Assembly (NCBI GenBank): GCA_003864495.1
Contig: PEDN01001354.1
Span: 682,001 to 746,000 of the forward strand
Direction of reading: 5' to 3'
DNA length: 64,000 nucleotides
Source: Nemopilema nomurai
Taxonomy: Eukaryota > Cnidaria > Scyphozoa > Rhizostomeae > Rhizostomatidae
In this document: positions 37,869 to 49,400 of the stretch, in pieces
Position numbering within the stretch: the stretch's first letter is position 1
How the letters are laid out: the number at the start of each line of letters is the position of its first letter
Made by a program: the position numbers and the translations under genes
Notes under the pieces: model-generated
Seen by the model: the letters and a program-made list of their open reading frames with translations, nothing else
Told to the model about the DNA's origin: nothing
Databases searched by the model: none

Positions 37869-38556
37869 TCAGATGTAGGATTGGTAGAGGCTGCTGGATA
37901 ATCCACGAAATGGAATTTGAAGCTCAAATCGCTTATTACAACGACCAATAGGGTTTGTTTCTATTGCAAGCAGAGAATATTATTTTCTGTGAAACCTTAC
38001 GTAATTGAAGCAGTGAAAATCATCTAAACATGCGAGTTCAAACAAGTTGCTCCAAACGTTTATAAAATAAAACACACTAAACGGAAAGCTGTGGTATTGA
38101 GTTTCCATAAATAGAAACATAACGATAAATGTGTTTACACATTTCCGCATAAACCTTTACGGCACATGTAGAACGTTTTTCACATCAGACACAATAAACT
38201 CATGATTGCTATAAGTGCTCCTTCCAATCGAAATCCCTAGAGAAAGATCGCAATGGTCCGTATATCTATCTCTGCCAGTGAAATCGCAGCGTCGCTATCC
38301 CCTTGGACTTCAGAAAACAAATTTAATTCAAGTTTCATCTGTTCCCCAGAGAGACTTTATGGTGTGATTATACTCTATTAAAAACGCCTTGCAAATTATA
38401 AACTTTAAAAAGAGTGATCATTAAGCTCGTACCTGCCATGTGCGTCATAACTTTTCGGTAGATGTCCCTGTTAGATAACTCATCCCCGAAGTCGAAAATC
38501 CAGTCCACGCTCTTCAAGACCTCTTTTTCGCGAGCAATCTCGCTGTTATTGTACAT
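37869..38556 (-). CDS. Possible small two-exon gene, unrecognised
   Basis: Exon 1 (38556-38433) starts ATG and reads MYNNSEIAREKEVLKSVDW then IFDFGDELSNRDIYRKVMTH to a GCAG/GTACGA donor in phase 1. The next good acceptor, TTGCAATAG above 37960, continues in the required phase as TNPIGRCNKRFELQIPF and ends at a TGA (37869). The product would be 71 residues with charged, protein-like composition and no membrane segment. I do not recognise it, and other exon partners are possible. No upstream acceptor was found, so exon 1 could be the true first exon. Confidence 0.3.
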
Positions 38557-40078
38557 AATGTTTGGTTTCAATAAATTGCAGGGATGCCGTAAAGAATTTT
38601 CTCCAATTCAATTTTTGTCTCCTGGCCCAATAAGTTCAAAGCTATTCAGCAACCGATAACTTAATTACGAAGAATCATGTTTGAACGGTGCTTTCCAGTT
38701 TTACCAAAGACGTGGGAACTCCTACCGATGCTTGAATTCGCGTTGTTATAACTTCCAATTTCCCACAGAGTGTTTAGGCTACTACCGCACACACTAAAAA
38801 CGCGTGAATAAAGTCCGACAGCTTGAATAAAACGCTCTGGAATATCAAAAGACGAAATGCTCGGCAACTGGCAGATGTAAACAAGCAAAGAATTGCTCTG
38901 TTTGAACTACATGTCAACCGTGACCCATTGTCCGCTTTCACAAACTTCAGACGTTGATTCACCAGGATGATCTCTCTATCAACATTCTCGCATTTGCTCC
39001 CTCGATTCAGAATGTCATGGCCAATTATTTTCTCCGAGTCATGATAGGCTGGGAGGTGGTAAGGGAGATGGAAGGATGATTGTTTCGAATTAGATTAATC
39101 AGAAATTATTCTTATTTTAAGATCTGTGACTTTGTTGCGCGCTCAAAAATATTGTCTCTCAAGGCAAAGGCACACAAGCGAACAAGATCGAGTGCTCTGA
39201 AAAAAATTTTATTTCCCATTTGTTAGTGATCCAAACACAAGCAATTTTTTCTGATATAAAGAGAGGATATAGTTCTATGCTGGTTTGGGGAGGGAATGTC
39301 ATTTTCCTCAGGCAGATTATTATGAATGCATGAAATAAAAGATGAGGGATGGAATCACCACGAGAAGCAAGTAACCTACTCGGTACTTCTTGGTTTAGTA
39401 AGATTCTTTCTCGCTCAGCCTAAAAATGTTTTTAGAAGCATGTACTTACTGCGGTTCTTTATAACGTGATGTCGATATTCAACTTTTAGGAAAAGCTCCC
39501 AGTTGTTAGCAGTGATGATAATGGTAGCTACTTCTAGGAAGGGGTCCTTTCACGGACAACTTATCAACTTCGTAAACGTTTGTTAACCCATGGGTCTAAT
39601 CCATAGATCGCAATTGACAAAATACAGCAAATTGCTTAAATTAAAGAAAAGTTTAAGAATAATGCCAGACTCAGCCTTCATCAAGACTATAATGTCTCCT
39701 GCATCTGAGTTTCATTCCAGAGCCAAAAACTGTCACTTTGACACTATATATAAATGTATGTTTCAAAATTCACTCAGCCGCTCTATGAGTTATCTATGAT
39801 GAAGCAACTCATAAAAATATTCGATACCTTTCTTTAATCTTAAGGCAAATTTACACCCTGTGTTAGGCCAGAGTAATATAAGAATAATCTTTGGCCAAAA
39901 ATCGAAAATTTTTATTGAGACGCAGCAAAAATTGGATATACTTACGAAAACAATTGTGTAATTGTGTAATTTTAATTATGTCATTATTGTAATCGTTTCA
40001 GTGCTCCCTATAGATCTAATAGGGAAACATATTGGATGTCAAACTAAAGCAGCTGTTTTTTATAATTTTATATATTCA

Positions 40079-40261
40079 GGATATTAACCCATTTTCTAGT
40101 TTGGTCAGGTAAAAGTTAGTAATTCCAGTTCTTTTCCCACTAAAATGTTGCTCTGCGGATGAACCCAAAAATTGCTCAAACGAACATCCTCCACAGTCAC
40201 ACACAAATTTTGAATCCCAAGAACCATTCGCCTGAAGTCGGCTTAGGACAGTTCTTGTCAA
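40079..40261 (-). other. Minus-strand open frame with a CDCGGC cluster, unrecognised
   Basis: About 60 codons reading SRLQANGSWDSKFVCDCGGC then SFEQFLGSSAEQHFSGKR. The composition looks coding, and W-x5-CDCGGC-SFEQFL recalls cysteine-plus-helix segments, but I cannot place it. There is no clear start, and its upstream edge falls in a tandem duplication. Confidence 0.25.
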
Positions 40262-40420
40262 ATGGAGTCTTATAATGTCGGTCCCTATACTTAACTAAAG
40301 TTGAAGCGGTGTATTGCCATCCTAAACAGTCTAGGACAGTTCTTGTCGAATAGAGTTCTTATCATGTTGGTCCTTATACATCACTGAAGTTGAAGCCGTG
40401 TATTTCTATCCAAAACATTC
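40245..40420 (+). repeat. Tandem duplication, 88-bp unit, two copies
   Basis: AGGACAGTTCTTGTC starts at 40245 and again at 40333. The following 70 bases align with roughly 80% identity (GTTGAAGC-GTGTATT in both). Confidence 0.85.
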
Positions 40421-43400
40421 TAGATCTTCAGACTGGCTTTCATTAGTTGGCCTAACTGAGTTCGAGTAATACAAAACGGATTTACAGTAAAACCAGGCAT
40501 TGAAAAGTTAACAAACACGAGACTGACCAGGACAATAGTGAAATCCAGTCGATGGCAGTCACATAATCTCATTTGGCAAACCGCATGCATCAGACTTAGC
40601 AGAACATGTCAGAGATTCTTTTGAAGAATTTAATTGAAAGAAAACGTCCAGTAAGCTGGTACAACATTTGTCTGCGGCTTTTTGAAGACTTGCTAGTTTT
40701 GAAGGGGTCTATTTATCATGACGCCAGTACTTTCCTGAAAAGAGTCTTTTAACTTAAATTCTCAGCTCTCAACCCTACTATAGCTATTATGATTCCTGAA
40801 TAAAGAATATTTTCATAACTTAAACCAGGCTATGTAATAACAACCACCTTAATGACAGTACTGTTAATTTGCATTGCGTTGGCAATCAAGAATCTTTTGA
40901 ACCGAAATTCATCACAGTCTAAAGTGCCTGCTCAACATTTGCTCCCATTTACACTAACAGTTTCTTACAAAACCTTAAACCTGGCACATTAATACAAAGA
41001 GCTGGATCATGCTGCAGGCAGAAAAAAGCCGCACTGTACTTAGTATAGAAAACATTATGCCGATTGAACCACAATTGCATAAGGTCTTGAATTTGGCCTC
41101 ATGCCCACTGTCAAAAATCTTTGATTCAAGCCGCCTTTCGGTTTTGTATTAGACACGCAAAACTATATTTGTGCCTATATTTTGAAGCAGAACAATGAAT
41201 GGCCAGGTCATGTTGGCTGCCTTTAATTTCAATCAATTACAGACTCTGATAATAGCTATTTTTGCACTTATAAAAACCTACTGGCGTTCGAAACAATGCA
41301 GCAAGGTTTGAATAATGTTTGAGTTGTGAATTTAACGTCTATTTTAGTAAGGAAATATGTGCTCGAAATATTATCCTAAGACGCACGAGAACTAATCCGG
41401 AGCAAAGGTTAATTAACAAGGCTTGAAAGGATTCACAAAATGCAATCTATGAACGAGTATAAATAGCATTCAACAGTTGCTCTTCATCCAAAACTCAGCT
41501 TAAATATACAAACAGTCGCTTGAAGAATGCCGTCTGTCTCCTACATTGTTCGGTCAAAAGGTTTGGTTTTTTTTCGCTAAAGGATTATTCACCAATGAAA
41601 GGTGAATACGAGATTAGATCACGAGGTCAAGGAAATTTTTGCTTATGAACGTATATTGTGATGTGCATATGTCACAAATTGTCCTACTAATATTTCTGTG
41701 GCATTCCCTTTCGAGGAATATTGTACCCATCAGTACCCATCAGTACCAGACCCACTGTTCCTTGATGCCCATCAGGGTAACCCATCAGATGAATTAGTTC
41801 AAATCGCATTCAATAGCAGACACCATTCATTGTATTTTATAATTTATAAACTCTTGCTGATATTTGCATGCAAGGTTGAAGAATGTGCAACCCGCATTTA
41901 GCAAAGAAAGAACTCATTCCATCTGAAACTGCCAGAGAATTCTACCACCGACTTGCATCGCTATTTACTCTAAATGATGAGCAAAGCATGTTACATTGAA
42001 ACTGCTATGAAATGTGGGAACCTTTTCGATGTTTTCATCCAGAAACAAGCATGTTGCGCTAATGTTGCAAACAAATTTGCTTGTTGATGCCATCAGAGTT
42101 TGGATTAGCGAAAAAGTGGGAAAACAACACCAAAGCCAATTGAAGAAAGAACAGCTAAGCTCGGATTTTGATTATTTGCTTTCAATAGCAATAGAACAAT
42201 ATTTTCAGTTCCTCCCTTGCCAAATATTTAGCTTTGCACTTTAACTTCAACATTTGCTTCTGTTATGTTCATTTTCTTATCGAAAAATTGTTAAATTTCT
42301 TTGATAAAGGATTAGAATGATTATCAATAAGGTGGGCAAAGTTCGCTTGAAAAATAGCTTGGCGGACCGAATATCTTAGCAGTCGATTTTGGGTAACAAT
42401 ATTTAGAACACCTCTATATTTCATGAAAATTTTATCTTATCTTAGAATAAAAATTCAACGAAAAAGTGGAACCATAATTTTGCATACTTGAAGAACCTCT
42501 CGGCTGCTGTTCCTCAAATTTTGCAAATGCTGCAAAATGGTAAACAGCTGATATAGTAAACACCTATTTGCAAGATCTCCCGCTTAATGAAACAACTAGC
42601 AAGAAGGAAATGGTGCTTCTAACTATGTAAAATTATTAGAATAATCAAGGAATCAAACAAAAATTCCCTGGTTACATTTCTTCACATACGACTAGATTAT
42701 CTATAACAGCAAAGGTCTGTGCAAGGGTCAAGTATGACGTTGTTTATGCAAGGGTCAAGACCTGATCCCTAAGCCATCGATCAAGGGCGTCTTCAAAGGC
42801 AAATCCATTTACTTTCTAATCTGGCAAATGGAAACAGAGCAGTGAGTTGTCATCACCAGAATCACCGTGCTTGATTCTTTATAAGCAGTTAGTCGTACAC
42901 AAATCCTAAACAAGATCAAACGTCCATTGCGTAACAAAAGTATTTTGCCAACATGAATTGCGGACGCCTTTCATTGCATTAGAGGGGTACCGTAATGCGC
43001 CGTAACTTTTCCATAGTCTAATCACATGGTCGTCGCCCTTTGATAACGATCCCAACTCGAGGTACATGCCTCAATGAACTAATTCACATAGCCAACTACA
43101 CTGCAAATATTTTGAACAATTGAATTAATAGGATTTTCATTATAATTGATTGAGAGATGATTTCAGCTTAGAATAGATAGGACCACAAGAAACTAATTTC
43201 TAGTTCATGGGAAAAGCGTTCCTGAGAGAAATTAACCTAAGGAATCGTCCCTAGTTTAGTTCGTCACATTTCTGCTTCCAATGCCCACTATTTCTATGAT
43301 TATAATGCCGTCCAGAGACTTTGTTAGAAAAAACCCTACACATCAGAATATGCTCTGGTTTTAGAATTTTTCATTTCTTTGACTCGCCAACGGCCGTAAA

Positions 43401-43456
43401 TCCCCCGGCTCCCCCCTAAAACAATGTTGGTAACAAAATATAGTATCCAGTTAATC

Positions 43457-43467
43457 GGGGGGGGGGG
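43457..43467 (+). repeat. Poly(G) run of 11
   Basis: A mononucleotide G tract in AT-rich DNA, followed by a second G-rich patch (GGGGGGAGAGGGA) near 43520. It is only notable as a potential structured or unstable site. Confidence 0.8.
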
Positions 43468-45444
43468 AGTTTTGCGCAAAATGAGGTTTTGTTTAGCAGC
43501 AAGACAACATTGTTCGTGGGGGGAGAGGGATGAATGGACGCGAATCAAAGAATTTCCGTTAGTGTTCCAACAATTTTGGCAGGCATTGTAGATCCGAAAA
43601 GGTGGAACAGAAACAGCGTGAAAACAGAATGACCCCTGTGAAAGCCTGAACAGGGAAACACTTAGAAATCAGCTGTTAGAGTATATTGTCAGACGGCTTA
43701 TTGCAACTAATCAAACACTCTGCTACCAAAAAATATGGAATTAGAGAATTAGAGAACTGGACAATCTTAATAAGTTTTCTACCAAAGATGGACACTTAAT
43801 TGTAAATGATGTCAACAACGCCATGTTTGGACACTGCCCGCTGGTTCAGGAGTAAAAAATGCTTCAAAAGTGGCAAACATTGCAACCCAATAAAAAGCCT
43901 TTTAGTCGAAGTCTCTACAGAAACGCGTAGGCTGTCAGAATTTGGTCTTGATGATAAGGTATCAAAAATTACGCTCATTTGTAGATTTTTCGTGATTTCA
44001 TGATTTGCTACCTCGTCAATCGTAATATTTCCCTCTAATGTCGCTTGTACAATCTGATAGTGTACAAAAGTACTTTTACTAAAGAGTCATGTCAACATTG
44101 CACGCAATTTAATTTCCAAAGACCAGTTTAGTTCTGTGCCATAACGAGAATTCTGTGGCAGAAAGCCAAGGTTGTGTTGTAATCGCGTGCTTTGCTTGCT
44201 AGCAACTATAGTTATGTTGTTGTGAAGTGGTAATTTATAATGAAAAGATCTTAACTCTCCCATGGACTCCGACACAGGTTGGAAACTGGAAGGGCCAAGG
44301 AAGATTTTAACAAGCATAACAAAAGATATTTAGAAAAGCTCTATTGTTTTACAAAAAAGTGTGGGGGCCATGGCCATTAACGTAAGTGCAGTTTGAAAAC
44401 TAAAGAATCTGGTACGGTGTGACCAAAACAATAATAAATCCATGCGGGACTTCATAAAACAGATACACAACGTTGATAGAACTTTAGGAAGATTGAACCA
44501 CCCTAAAGCAGTCAGAAAAAACAAACATTTACAATACCGCAGCTTCACATTCAAACATGAGATGGATGATTAGTTAGAGACAAAAGTACGTTTTCTTCCA
44601 TCAAGCAAACGCTTTGCAGAAAGTTCAGATTAGAGCTGCCTGGCTATGAATTGCATACAGTATCAAATGTTCCGTGGACGTCCACGCTTACCTGGGGAAC
44701 ATTCCATTTCTTCGTACATCTTGAAACTGTTGCAATTCCGGACTGGAGGCAGCGTTGTAACATACGCGATTTTTATGGCTCTCTTGCTGTGAGGTGTGGC
44801 TGACTTAGTATCGAAACCAATTTGTCCGACCTTGTTTTTGTGTCAGCTGACACTATTGGGGGATTGCCCAGTTAAGCATTGCCACTGACGGGACCATCAA
44901 GAGCATGGCGTTCTGGTACGTTCTCGCCGCAAAGGGGTGGGTTTCCGAGGCAAGTTGTTTTCTATGTCTTGCATTCATAAAATAGGAATAGGGAGAGCGA
45001 AGCTTTAGAAACTCAAAGTAACACTGTGCGGGCTTTGGATTGATATTTGATGTACAGAGATTGCTATATAATAACCAACTTTTTCTGTTTCTATTACTGA
45101 AAGGCCATTCGGGATTCTACGGGGCCATGTTGGCCTCAGGCCTTGAACCCTTTTCCGCATTTTTGTTCCAAGAATGCCATTCGTGCATTAGGAACGACCA
45201 GGTGTAGCATTCCTTCCATTACTGCCTTCGAAATCAGGTCTTATTGCACAGAATCAGTTTACCAGCAGAGAAAGGCAGTTCAGTTTTGTTGAGCGCCATG
45301 TGTTAGTAACAGAAGTAGCAAAAAGGGCGAGAGGAAAAGAGAGAACGAAGGTGTTTGATTTGATAACGGAGCGACCGGCAGTGAATACTAAGAAATGTGT
45401 TCAGGATGTGGGAAATAGCAGGATCCGGGAAAGGCCAAGATCAT

Positions 45445-45564
45445 GCCATAAATTACCCTGGGTACCAGAAAAAATCTCTCTCTCATAATTTTTTCCGCAG
45501 CTCTCACTCTCATAATTGTTTAATTTTAATATTTGCGGCTCTGGTACCCAGGGTAGCCATAAAT
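45445..45564. mobile_element. Mutator-like MITE with 9-bp target duplication
   Basis: The element 45454-45555 (102 bp) has 16-bp perfect terminal inverted repeats, TACCCTGGGTACCAGA. It is flanked by a perfect 9-bp direct repeat GCCATAAAT at 45445-45453 and 45556-45564. The interior has two TCTCAT AATT-type direct repeats. A 9-bp duplication is characteristic of Mutator-like elements. Confidence 0.88.
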
Positions 45565-46235
45565 GTGCCGTTGTTTTCAAGAAGAAGAAGACGAATTATC
45601 AGAAAAGCAGTTGAGGAAAAGTACATTCATTCAAAGCCTAGTTTCAAGAGGCTGAACTTAAAAGTGAGTAACAGGTGAGCATATTCACTTTTTCGACATA
45701 ATTCGACATAAGTTTTTCTTTGGTCTCTGGTTTCGGGCAGTTTAACTTTTCTTTCTTTGACCATCTCTACAGAACTAATTTGCGTTATAATTGAGTCCTT
45801 CCTGGCTCTATGGCAGCATCGATTCATAGGCTTTTAACCCATGCCAAAACAAAATTTTGAGATAATGAGCCTTTCTTTGCAAAACAGTTTCGAGGTGGAT
45901 ATCAAACCACAAAATCCCCTGATTAAAAACTATAAATTGCTTGCTAGACGAATCTTATTGGAAACCGATCCCTTTAAAAACACGACTCGCGCATACAACT
46001 CTTCATATGAAACTTGTTGCTCAAACATAATAAAGCCGAAAGCCTATACGTGTAAAAATGGTCGTGCGATTTAATGCACCTTTCTTTTTGCAACCTACTG
46101 CAACTGCATTCTGCAACTAATGTAGAATGAAGACTCTATTTTCACGTGAGGCTGCAGTAGGTTGACGGTCACTGGCCAATCAGAATACTGCAAAATATCA
46201 TGTGATTTTTACACTGTGTTTTGTTAGGTTGCAGC

Positions 46236-46499
46236 AACCAGCAACTTGACACAACCATATGTAAACTAGCCTTAACATTCTTCCTCTAGCCCTGTGAATA
46301 TTACTAATAGAAATTTTTTTAGGAACCAGAAAACAGAAATAGCCCATTCTCTTTGGCCCGGGGTCTTTTTATTTAAGCGCCTCAAACCTTTTCATGTCAT
46401 TATAACTGCATATCTTTAAACATAGTCCAGATGCAACAGCCAGGCCTTTTGTAACAGCTGCAACAGCCAGCCAGCAACCAGCAACTTCACGCAACCACA
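46236..46499 (+). repeat. Direct repeat pair rich in CAGCAACCAGCAACTT
   Basis: CAGCAACCAGCAACTTGACA near 46236 recurs as CAGCAACCAGCAACTTCACG near 46472, each followed by CAACCA. A related inverted GCAACCTACTGCAACTGCA is at 46091, with CTGCAGTAGGTTG near 46150. Confidence 0.55.
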
Positions 46500-49400
46500 A
46501 AGGACTTTTGTAAGGTATAAACTCGGTGGAGATTTTCTAACAATCCTTAAGATCACATATGTCTTTATAGAACCCTGTTCGCGGTTTTACCAAAATGGCA
46601 AGGGTTTGATAATATTTTACAACTGCTCCAAACACCCTATTGCATGTCTCTGGATCTAAGTCCTTTTCAATTCGGCCAAAATACACATTAACTAACAGTA
46701 AAAAATTAACATTCAACAAAGCAATATAAAAGTAATTTTAAGGCCTTGCAAACGATTGAGCGGTTTTGTCAACATTTCCGTCCCACAATTGTTTATTCAC
46801 TCTGACTGCCTGTTAACAGGAGTTAAACATATTGAAAAGGAGTTAAACATAAGTCCAGTAATTCATTTTGAAAATCTTTATTTCAAAGGCTGCCACATTT
46901 TTCGCCTCAGTGACCTCACACTCGGACGAGGAGGGTATCCGATAAACCAGTTGAATATGGGCGTTCGGGTAAATATGAACAACGCATAACGGATGTGCTT
47001 CCCGCGGGATTTAGCATGCTTCTGCGCTTCTTGACGCCAAAAAATAATTCTTTAAAGATGAAATATAAATTGCAGATGTAGTTTTGTCCTTTATTGGCGA
47101 ACACAGGCTTTCAACAGCCTATGCTTTCAAATTGAGATGTAGAATTGCAGATTTTTTTGCTTAGATTGATTTGCATCCAAGCCCGAGATATTTGTAGTCA
47201 GCCAGAAACACAAACCGCCTGTTCACACTAAATAGTTGGTATTGATACAAATAACATCAACCTACCATTCATCTTCACTAAGAAGACATCCTGATATTTG
47301 TCAAACATTTTGCTTCAGGAGGACGAAGTTATAACCCTTTGGCTCAACAGCTGCTTGTGAGTCTGTGCACGTCAACAAAATCATGGCAAAATGATCACGG
47401 ATTGTCGACTGATTTTGCCGATTAAAGTGACATTGATCAAGCTTTTTTGATTAGCAGATAATGCAAAGTCCTGAAAATGACTGGCCTTCAATTATGGTAT
47501 GAAAAACTGCCTGATATACCAAGCATCTTCAGTATTGCTGTAAGCAGATGCACGTTGCAATACACTTGTATTAACTTGACGTCCAACTTTGTTTTCCATT
47601 ACTTGAATCAAAGTTTATTTTCTGTTTGATCATGTGACTTTAACGCTTCAGTTGTGAAGCTCTGTAGCTTAATGTTGATAAGAGCGAAAAATGCAAAGCA
47701 AAGAGTGTAGAGAAAGATTCATCCAAAAAATTATGCCGAAAGAAATGCTACTTGTATCGACCCCATTTTGCTTGGTTGGTACAAAACTCTGCACAGACTC
47801 GCCATTAACTTTGCTGATATAAGTTAAATTAACCCCTGACGAAAAGTTTTCGATGATTTGCTCAATATTTTCATGTCATTCGTATGACGTCAAGAGTCTC
47901 AAATCTATGACAATTCCATTAGAGCTCCGATTTCTTAATAGGAGGGAACAACCTACTTTAATGGAATCTGATACCTTCTTCGCTCAATGAGCACCTCTTC
48001 TGACGTCATTCAAGATTCCTTTGTGACGATAATCATGAAAAATAATTTGGTCCCATATCTCCCACGCTTCGATTTCTTTGTGTGCAGAAACCAAACTTCA
48101 AATTCATTTTTCCAGAGAGGATAAAACAGTCCTAGATCCAATTTCGTTTCAAATGCCTTGGTCTGTTTCTTTGTTGAGGAAAAGATTATTGAGAGCTTTA
48201 TGATTCCAGGGCATTTTAACAAGTACTCTTAGAAATTTCAGTATCGATGTTCCAGTATAGCTTGGACCATATGGGATGTGAAGTTTTGAAAAATCTGCTT
48301 TTGGCAGAAATACAAGTTTTACTTCTATTTGAAATAATGATGGAACATGACCAAAATTGAGGAATTGGTGTACTGATCAAAGTCAAGTTAAGTTAAGTGC
48401 GTAAAAACTAGATATTTCTTTGATCGTTTCCTTATAATTCATTTATGTCTGTAATAATTCAAGTATGTCATTTTCGTATCTTATGCGTCAGCTATTATCG
48501 TTATCACGTTTCTCTATTAGGTACACATGTACCTCAAAAGTGTCTCTACTAATATATTCTATTGTGTGGACAAATGAACTTTTTGCCAATGTTTTTTTAT
48601 CTTTAATGAGATTAAATTCTTAGTCAAACTTTAGCCATCAGTCACGTGCACGTATTTTACAATCCACTGCAAAGAGTAGTTGCTTGTGAAATGAGTCGTT
48701 GCCTAGTATGTTATCTGCTAGCTGAATGTGTGACGAAGCTTAAATCTTGATACTTGTGCAGGGTGGTCATAATTATATATTGTTTTTCTATGTTCACTCT
48801 TGCGGTTTGGTTTATATCGAACGTGGCTGTTTCTGACGCCGTTCTGGGTTCGAGCCTAGTATAAAGAGGAAATTGTGTGCACCGTATGCATTGCCTTCCT
48901 CGGAAGAGCAAAAATAACAAAAATGGTGAAGATTTAGGTTCATAACAAAATAACAAAAGGAATATTTGTGATTCTAATAATCAAGGAAATAGTAGGCAGC
49001 TAAGAGCTAACGTTTTAGTTTCAACTGTTGCAAATTAAGTCAAATTTCAGCGATCTCTCAGTATTCTTTCCGATTAGGCTGAGTTTTTTTTCAAATACTA
49101 TCATTTCTATTAGCACGGCTAAATATTAAACTATTTCAGCAGCAACCAATAACAATTTGTCAACACCTCGGATCTCAAAGGGTGGCCTATAGTCGGCTGC
49201 AAATCCGCTGGTTTTAGAAGCAAAGACTCCTCTTTGTGACCTATCAACCCGCATCTATTTCTGAGTAAAGCTTTAATATACCAGAATTCTGCGATCATCT
49301 GGCCTCACTAGGCCGATGTCTCGTGTAAACTTCCTGAGCATCGGCTTTGTAACCAGATTTGATTTCAGAAAAGCTTGGGGAAGGATTACATTTAAAGAGT

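Larger units (their letters stand above)
38557..45453. other. Long gene-poor region
   Basis: Contains an 88-bp duplication (40245-40420), an adjoining open frame and a G11 run near 43457. No recognised gene, RNA gene or complete transposon is seen. Confidence 0.4.

Noticed and set aside
43336..43548. Proline-rich minus-strand frame across the poly(G) run
   Set aside because: The PPPP segment comes from the G11 homopolymer; no other sign of coding.
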